Origin: Saprospiraceae bacterium
GTDB taxonomy: Bacteria; Bacteroidota; Bacteroidia; Chitinophagales; Saprospiraceae
Reading direction: 5' to 3'
Assembly (NCBI GenBank): GCA_014379065.1
Contig: JACMMM010000043.1
Span: forward strand, 1-5,903
DNA: 5,903 nucleotides
Shown here: piece by piece, positions 1 through 4,052 of the stretch
Numbering within the stretch: position 1 is the first letter of the stretch
Layout of the letters: the number at the start of each line of letters is the position of its first letter
The notes under the pieces: generated by a model
Told to the model about the DNA's origin: nothing
The model's input: the letters and a program-made list of their open reading frames with translations, nothing else
Database searches by the model: none
Translations under genes and position numbers: made by a program

Positions 1-3000
1 TGGCGGGCGTCTTCGGTATCCAGCCCAAGTTTATGGAACAACAAGGTAAGACGTTCTAAAACCGGCAATACCTTGACCAGTTCGACGGTGGCGTACGTAC
101 CGGTCGTACCCGCAAAATTAGCCTGTGCTTCTGCCAGTACGTTCTCGGTGTTAGCATACCAGGACATCATACCCGAAAGGAGAGATTCCGTCGTCTTAAA
201 TAATAGTCCAAAGTGTTCGCCAAAAATCTGGTTGCGGATTTTTGACCATTCCGCATTGAATGCATCCGCAATGGAGCTGCGCAGATTTTCATCAAGCAAT
301 TCTTGCTTCTGTTGATTACTGCCCGGTTTTAACTTGAAATGGTCGGGAATATCCTCAAAGCTTAAGGGTGCTGCCTTGCGGATTTGGAAGTTCCCATCCG
401 CTGTTTTTTTGAAAAATTTATTGGCCAACAAGTTGTCGCTGATTGGCAATGCTACGTCCACAAACCATTTCGAGGGTAGCTGCTGTTTCAGAATTCCCTC
501 GGCATACATGTACAGGCGCTTGTCCTGCACAAAATCAGTCATCAGTTGTTGCGCTGCTTTTCCTGCATCTTCTAACCGTTTTGCATCGCCCTGATATTGA
601 AAATCAATTTTAGAGGTTTTTTCTCCATTCAAAACAAACCACATCTCGTGCAGCGAAAGCGGCATTTTGCGAACGATTTCCATGGTCTGAGCCACGCCCA
701 AAGCCCAAGCAGCTATTGAAGTTCCCGTAGACGAAGTGTCCAACTTCAAGAGATATGCCATCTCCTCCCCGCTGAGGCCAAACCCTTTTGCCATGCGGTG
801 GAGGCGGTAAAAAAAGGAGACACTCGTCAAGTCCAATTTCATCTCGTTCGTGCCCAACAGCAGCCGGTACAGATGTTCAAACTCGCTCTCGGTCGCACCC
901 CATCCCTGAAGCAGGAAAGGTAATTTTTGGGGGTCAAACAGAGATTTAACCGAACCGTCAAGTGGCAGTTTAGTTAGGTCAAACTGGCGGCTGAGCATGC
1001 CCAGCACCGGTACTTCCACCGAAGCATTCAGCAATTCATTGTACACGGTGCGGGTATAAAGCGGCGTGTCCGGGATTGCCCATTGAAATGCCACAGCTTC
1101 TTCCACGGTGAGTTGAAGTACGCGCTGCATTTCGCGGATTTCGGCGATTTCTACGATATGATCGGGACTCAGTTTTCCCGCGTTAGACACGACAAGGTCG
1201 AGCTCGCGCAAGGTCCATGGCAGGTGGCGTTTCAGCCGTAGCAAGCGATGAATAAAGTCTAATACCTCCGTATTATCCAGACCTTCTATCCACTCTTCAT
1301 ATTGCTGCAGTTCTCCCGGAATAAGTTTCCGAACTAATTTTACTTTATTGCTTATCGCATACAGGCTGCTTTTGTCTGACAATAAAAACTCAGCATCGGC
1401 ACGATTCAACCCTGTGGCACGCTGGAAATCGCTCACAGGGCAATGCTTCAATGCGTATCCAGGGTCTATGATAATTTCCACATCCATTATTTTGGGTCGG
1501 TCCGCCGGGAATCCAAAGCGCAAATTGCGCAAATCTTCCAGGCTGCTATCTGGTGTGACCAATACTTGCCACTCTTCTGCGGAGACACCCAAATAGGCCT
1601 GCGCCAACCGGGTTGGGTCGCTTACCCGTAATGCCTGGAGCACTTCGGTATAGGTAACCTCAAAGTGCTCCAGCAAGATTTGACTTTCCTCGAAGGGCCT
1701 GTTGAAAGGCAATCGGAAGGAATTTTTCCAGGTGTTGGCCTGCACGAATGGGCGGGTTTGTTGGTAGCCCAATAACGTGCTGACAGCGAAAGGCTTGGCG
1801 AATTCCGCCCAAATATCCACTGTATAATTGGCCGGAATGCCTGAAATGCCTTTCACGACTTCGGTGATATACCGCTGTTTTATTTCATTGATAATCAATA
1901 AATAAGGTACTACGGCATTCGTGTTTTCGCAGGTCAATTCCAGCTGCCATAGGTCAGGGCGGCGCGTTCGAAGCGATATTGGATGCGCTTCTGGATTGGG
2001 TGTTAGTGGGACTAATTTATTAATATCCCAATCCATGAGTATTACCTTCTCCTCTGTAAATTTCATCAAATCCACAAAATAGGCCGCAGGACCAAAAATA
2101 GATTTGCAATGCGTACACTCGCAGTAATCCTGCGAACCGAACATTTCGGCGTACCCGTCAATATCCTGCAATTGATTTTTCAGGTCTTCGGGATAATTGT
2201 CCACCGCAAAACCAATGGATTGCGAACTGCTAATGCCTTGTATGGCCACTGCACCATTGACGACTACCTGAAATTGCTGCTCAGCACTGATAGCGATATC
2301 TGCAATAGCCGCAGGACTGAGGCTGCCGCCCAACATGGTTTCCAACTCCGCAGGCTTTAGCCGAATAATGTCGCTGGACGAATCTAAACCTGCCGCCAAC
2401 AAGGCATCTTGCGCTTCATACGACCCTGCCAGCCGAGCCACACGCTGAAAGGCCATCATTTGTTTGCGTACGCCAGCCTTGAAATTTTCCGGAATGTTGT
2501 CGTACTTAAGAACCGATTTACCGTTGTCATCCTTCTTGAAAAAATCGGCGGTGCGCAGGTCGAAGCCAATGTTGTCTTCTCGAAATTTGCGCAAATGCTT
2601 CTGTCCTTTTTTCAGTTCGGTAGCGCCCTGCACCCCAAGGTGGCGATAGGTTTTACTCAACTCATCAGGGTTCATCGCCCGCTCCACTTTCCGTTGGAGG
2701 AAAAACGCGGAGGGAAAATTGCGTTGGGCCAGTTTTTCCAGATTGGCAGCATATTCTTCAGGTGCTTCGCCGTTGGGGGTTTCGTTCCCCGCATCCTTGA
2801 TCTTGGTCAACAAGTGCTTCGCATCGTAAATCACGATTTGGCTCAAGTCCTCTATTTCCTGTATCAATCCTCCTACCAAGGCTGTCTGCCCTCCTGTAAA
2901 GCGCGATAGAGCAAAGCCCCGTTGAAGCAAGGTTTTGCCGGCTTCGCTTACGATTCCTTCCGTTGCGAGGGCCTCCCACTGTGCGGTGGAGGCACGTTCC

Positions 3001-3761
3001 CAGTCTAAGGAACGCTCCAACAAATAATCCGCGGTATACGGCTGGCCGGGTAACATCATGTCGGTCAGGTTTGTCGTGCGCAGAACCTGTACGGCTTCAT
3101 AAAAAATCGGGTTTTTGATCATCGGCTGATCAATATGCAGTATTTCACGTACCGACCGGGGATTTTGAGCGAGCCGGGCCTCCAATTCATTGTCTGGTTC
3201 AGAAGATCGGATGGTATTAATAACGGGTATGGCTTTTTCTGTCAACACAGCCCCAAGCGTTTTGTCCAACAGCTGTGTATAGTCGAGCGCAATGGCAACA
3301 GGTTCTGTCTGGAAGCGCGTATCGGCTTCCTCCAATGCTCGCTGTACCGCTGCTTGGAGCGCTTGGTTGAGTTTGGCCGCTACATAACTTTGTTGCACGA
3401 CGGCCAGTCCACCTAGGTTTTCAGCAGAGAGCCGAAAGTCTTTGAGTGTCAAGGGAATCAGGTCAGCCCTCCGTGCATTGATCGTTACTTGAAGATTGAG
3501 TTCAGTGCCATTCAGGGCATATTTTGGATTGTCTTTTTCTCCGTATATCCATTTATCGCCCATATAGATGAGCAGGTACGCATAAGTCACCCCCTTTTTC
3601 CCGCCACCGTCTGGCAAGGCAAAGGAGATGCTGCAGTTGCCGTCCTTATCGGTGAGGGCATCGCCTTTCTTTTGGTCGGCGATCCAGACTTGGGCAGTGA
3701 GGCCAGCTAGGGGCTGGCTTTTGGGGTTGATGAGTTGGAGGGTGATTTTATAGGTTGCCAT
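1..3761 (-). CDS. Tc toxin A component (TcA-like, VRP1 family), N-terminal part; 3' end beyond the window
   Basis: TcA proteins form the pentameric receptor-binding and pore-forming syringe of ABC toxin complexes, which injects the cargo carried by the TcB-TcC cocoon. The frame is open for 1253 codons without interruption. Residues 1-100 look like a transthyretin/carboxypeptidase-regulatory-type beta-sandwich (KITLQLINPKSQPLAG, then TDKDGNCSISF). Residues 100-540 are largely helical; 431-496 (FQRVARLAGSYEAQDALLAAGLDS region) resembles helical repeats of other TcA proteins. The family signature is DYCECTHC at 545-552 followed by GPAAYFVDLMKF, then RTRRPDLW at 598-605 and LPFNRPFEE at 684-692. 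Photorhabdus TcdA1 has matching SPAAYL, TRRPDL and NELL blocks. Start: this ATG is the only usable one, because an in-frame TAA lies at 3789-3791. The leader is A-rich with no Shine-Dalgarno sequence. No signal peptide is seen, as usual for TcA. The family runs to about 2,500 residues or more, so the neuraminidase-like, pore-forming and TcB-binding parts are missing here. Family assignment is secure; activity is inferred. Confidence 0.93.
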   Translation of the reverse strand, partial: MATYKITLQLINPKSQPLAGLTAQVWIADQKKGDALTDKDGNCSISFALPDGGGKKGVTYAYLLIYMGDKWIYGEKDNPKYALNGTELNLQVTINARRADLIPLTLKDFRLSAENLGGLAVVQQSYVAAKLNQALQAAVQRALEEADTRFQTEPVAIALDYTQLLDKTLGAVLTEKAIPVINTIRSSEPDNELEARLAQNPRSVREILHIDQPMIKNPIFYEAVQVLRTTNLTDMMLPGQPYTADYLLERSLDWERASTAQWEALATEGIVSEAGKTLLQRGFALSRFTGGQTALVGGLIQEIEDLSQIVIYDAKHLLTKIKDAGNETPNGEAPEEYAANLEKLAQRNFPSAFFLQRKVERAMNPDELSKTYRHLGVQGATELKKGQKHLRKFREDNIGFDLRTADFFKKDDNGKSVLKYDNIPENFKAGVRKQMMAFQRVARLAGSYEAQDALLAAGLDSSSDIIRLKPAELETMLGGSLSPAAIADIAISAEQQFQVVVNGAVAIQGISSSQSIGFAVDNYPEDLKNQLQDIDGYAEMFGSQDYCECTHCKSIFGPAAYFVDLMKFTEEKVILMDWDINKLVPLTPNPEAHPISLRTRRPDLWQLELTCENTNAVVPYLLIINEIKQRYITEVVKGISGIPANYTVDIWAEFAKPFAVSTLLGYQQTRPFVQANTWKNSFRLPFNRPFEESQILLEHFEVTYTEVLQALRVSDPTRLAQAYLGVSAEEWQVLVTPDSSLEDLRNLRFGFPADRPKIMDVEIIIDPGYALKHCPVSDFQRATGLNRADAEFLLSDKSSLYAISNKVKLVRKLIPGELQQYEEWIEGLDNTEVLDFIHRLLRLKRHLPWTLRELDLVVSNAGKLSPDHIVEIAEIREMQRVLQLTVEEAVAFQWAIPDTPLYTRTVYNELLNASVEVPVLGMLSRQFDLTKLPLDGSVKSLFDPQKLPFLLQGWGATESEFEHLYRLLLGTNEMKLDLTSVSFFYRLHRMAKGFGLSGEEMAYLLKLDTSSTGTSIAAWALGVAQTMEIVRKMPLSLHEMWFVLNGEKTSKIDFQYQGDAKRLEDAGKAAQQLMTDFVQDKRLYMYAEGILKQQLPSKWFVDVALPISDNLLANKFFKKTADGNFQIRKAAPLSFEDIPDHFKLKPGSNQQKQELLDENLRSSIADAFNAEWSKIRNQIFGEHFGLLFKTTESLLSGMMSWYANTENVLAEAQANFAGTTGTYATVELVKVLPVLERLTLLFHKLGLDTEDAR
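2058..2129 (-). other. TcA/VRP1 signature block with CxCxxC cysteines
   Basis: Residues 545-568 of the TcA-like protein read DYCECTHC, then KSIFGPAAYFVDLMKF. The P-A-A-Y-hydrophobic-D/E-L core is the most recognisable landmark of TcA proteins and of the Salmonella plasmid virulence protein family VRP1 (PF03538). Here it is preceded by Cys547, Cys549 and Cys552 with His551, as in many homologues outside Photorhabdus. The spacing suggests a possible metal site or a disulfide. Which of these is correct cannot be told from sequence. Confidence 0.85.
3462..3761 (-). other. Transthyretin/carboxypeptidase-regulatory-like N-terminal domain of the TcA-like protein
   Basis: Residues 1-100 of the TcA-like protein alternate short hydrophobic strands with turns. 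The order is KITLQLINP, the P-L-A-G-L turn, AQVWIADQ, then ALTDKDGNCSISF, VTYAYLLIYMGDKWIYG and LNLQVTINA. The pattern of a polar turn, a strand, then T-D-x-D-G and another strand is the hallmark of prealbumin-like or carboxypeptidase regulatory-like beta-sandwich domains in Bacteroidota proteins. It is absent from the start of Photorhabdus TcdA1 as I remember it. A role in adhesion or assembly is possible, but the sequence shows none directly. The fold is assigned by eye. Confidence 0.5.
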
Positions 3762-3837
3762 GATGATGCGTTTTTGTTTGGGCGATTTTTATAGGTGCTA
3801 TGTTTTGTTGAAATGCAATATGCGAATTAAACTGCTT

Positions 3838-3945
3838 GCGCGAGGTTCCAACCTCGTGCTTGTTATCCTTCGGGTTTTACCCGTTTTACTTTGTACATCG
3901 GGTTGGAACCCGACTGATCGGCGGCACGAGGTTGGAACCTCGCGC
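3838..3945. repeat. Nested inverted-repeat cluster with GGTTGGAACC-type cores
   Basis: The 22 bases at 3838-3859 are the exact reverse complement of the 22 bases at 3924-3945. Each 22-mer is itself a near-perfect palindrome. In the left copy, GCGCGAGGTT and AACCTCGTGC are separated by CC, with one G-T mismatch. Inside lie two further palindromes: CGGGT-TTT-ACCCG at 3871-3883 and CGGGTT-GG-AACCCG at 3899-3912. Exact GGTTGGAACC cores occur at 3901-3910 and 3930-3939, with the complementary-centred form GGTTCCAACC at 3844-3853. The layout resembles REP-like or other interspersed palindromic intergenic elements. Either strand could fold as one long stem-loop with inner arms. No transposase or coding potential is associated with it here. 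Confidence 0.85.
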
Positions 3946-4024
3946 CAGCATTCGCGTGCTTTTGTTTGGTTTTTTTGGTCATTTTGACAACCTCGCGCTA
4001 GCAGGTAGAACCCGCGCCAGCATT
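3935..4024. repeat. Imperfect direct repeat of an 18-bp unit (GAACCTCGCGCCAGCATT)
   Basis: The unit GAACCTCGCGCCAGCATT at 3935-3952 recurs at 4008-4024 as GAACCCGCGCCAGCATT, with one T missing. The shared 12-mer CGCGCCAGCATT is exact at 3941-3952 and 4013-4024. Between them, AACCTCGCGC at 3989-3998 is another partial copy of the arm of the neighbouring palindrome, and AGGTAGAACC at 4003-4012 is a degenerate core. This looks like a decayed second copy of the repeat element, lying right behind the RHS stop codon. Confidence 0.7.
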
Positions 4025-4052
4025 TGGACTCCAACAAAGGCTAAAAAATTTT

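Larger units (their letters stand above)
3762..4052. other. Intergenic gap between the RHS/TcC-like and TcA-like genes; no gene seen
   Basis: This 291-bp stretch separates the RHS stop codon (TGA, 4053-4055) from the TcA start. It is dominated by the palindromes and direct repeats described separately. Short open frames crossing it encode low-complexity translations of the repeats and have no credible start region. No intrinsic terminator (GC stem followed by a U-run in the minus-strand sense) is evident, so read-through from the RHS gene into the TcA gene is possible. I see no tRNA, no clear promoter of the Bacteroidota TTTG/TAnnTTTG type, and no immunity-type gene. Confidence 0.6.

Noticed and set aside
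2409..2909. Plus-strand open frame of 166 codons opposite the TcA gene
   Set aside because: It is fully antisense to an uninterrupted 1253-codon TcA-like frame and has no recognisable domain. It is a shadow of the codon pattern.
3762..3837. Promoter or ribosome binding site for the TcA gene
   Set aside because: Upstream of the ATG there are A-rich stretches and a TATAAAAAT on the minus strand, but no well-spaced TTTG/TAnnTTTG pair and no Shine-Dalgarno sequence. There is not enough to call a site.
3871..3890. Intrinsic terminator at CGGGT-TTT-ACCCG followed by TTTTACTTT
   Set aside because: The T-rich tail is on the plus strand, where no gene ends. In the minus-strand sense no U-run follows. 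The stem is only 5 bp with a 3-nt loop and is better explained as part of the repeat cluster.
3838..4024. CRISPR array
   Set aside because: The repeats are inverted and nested, with irregular spacing and degenerate copies. There are no regular spacers and no cas genes.
3798..4037. Short minus-strand frame across the intergenic repeats (and a plus-strand one at 3760-3987)
   Set aside because: The translations simply decode the palindromic repeats (for example VGFQP and RLEPRAS), with no start-site signal or domain.
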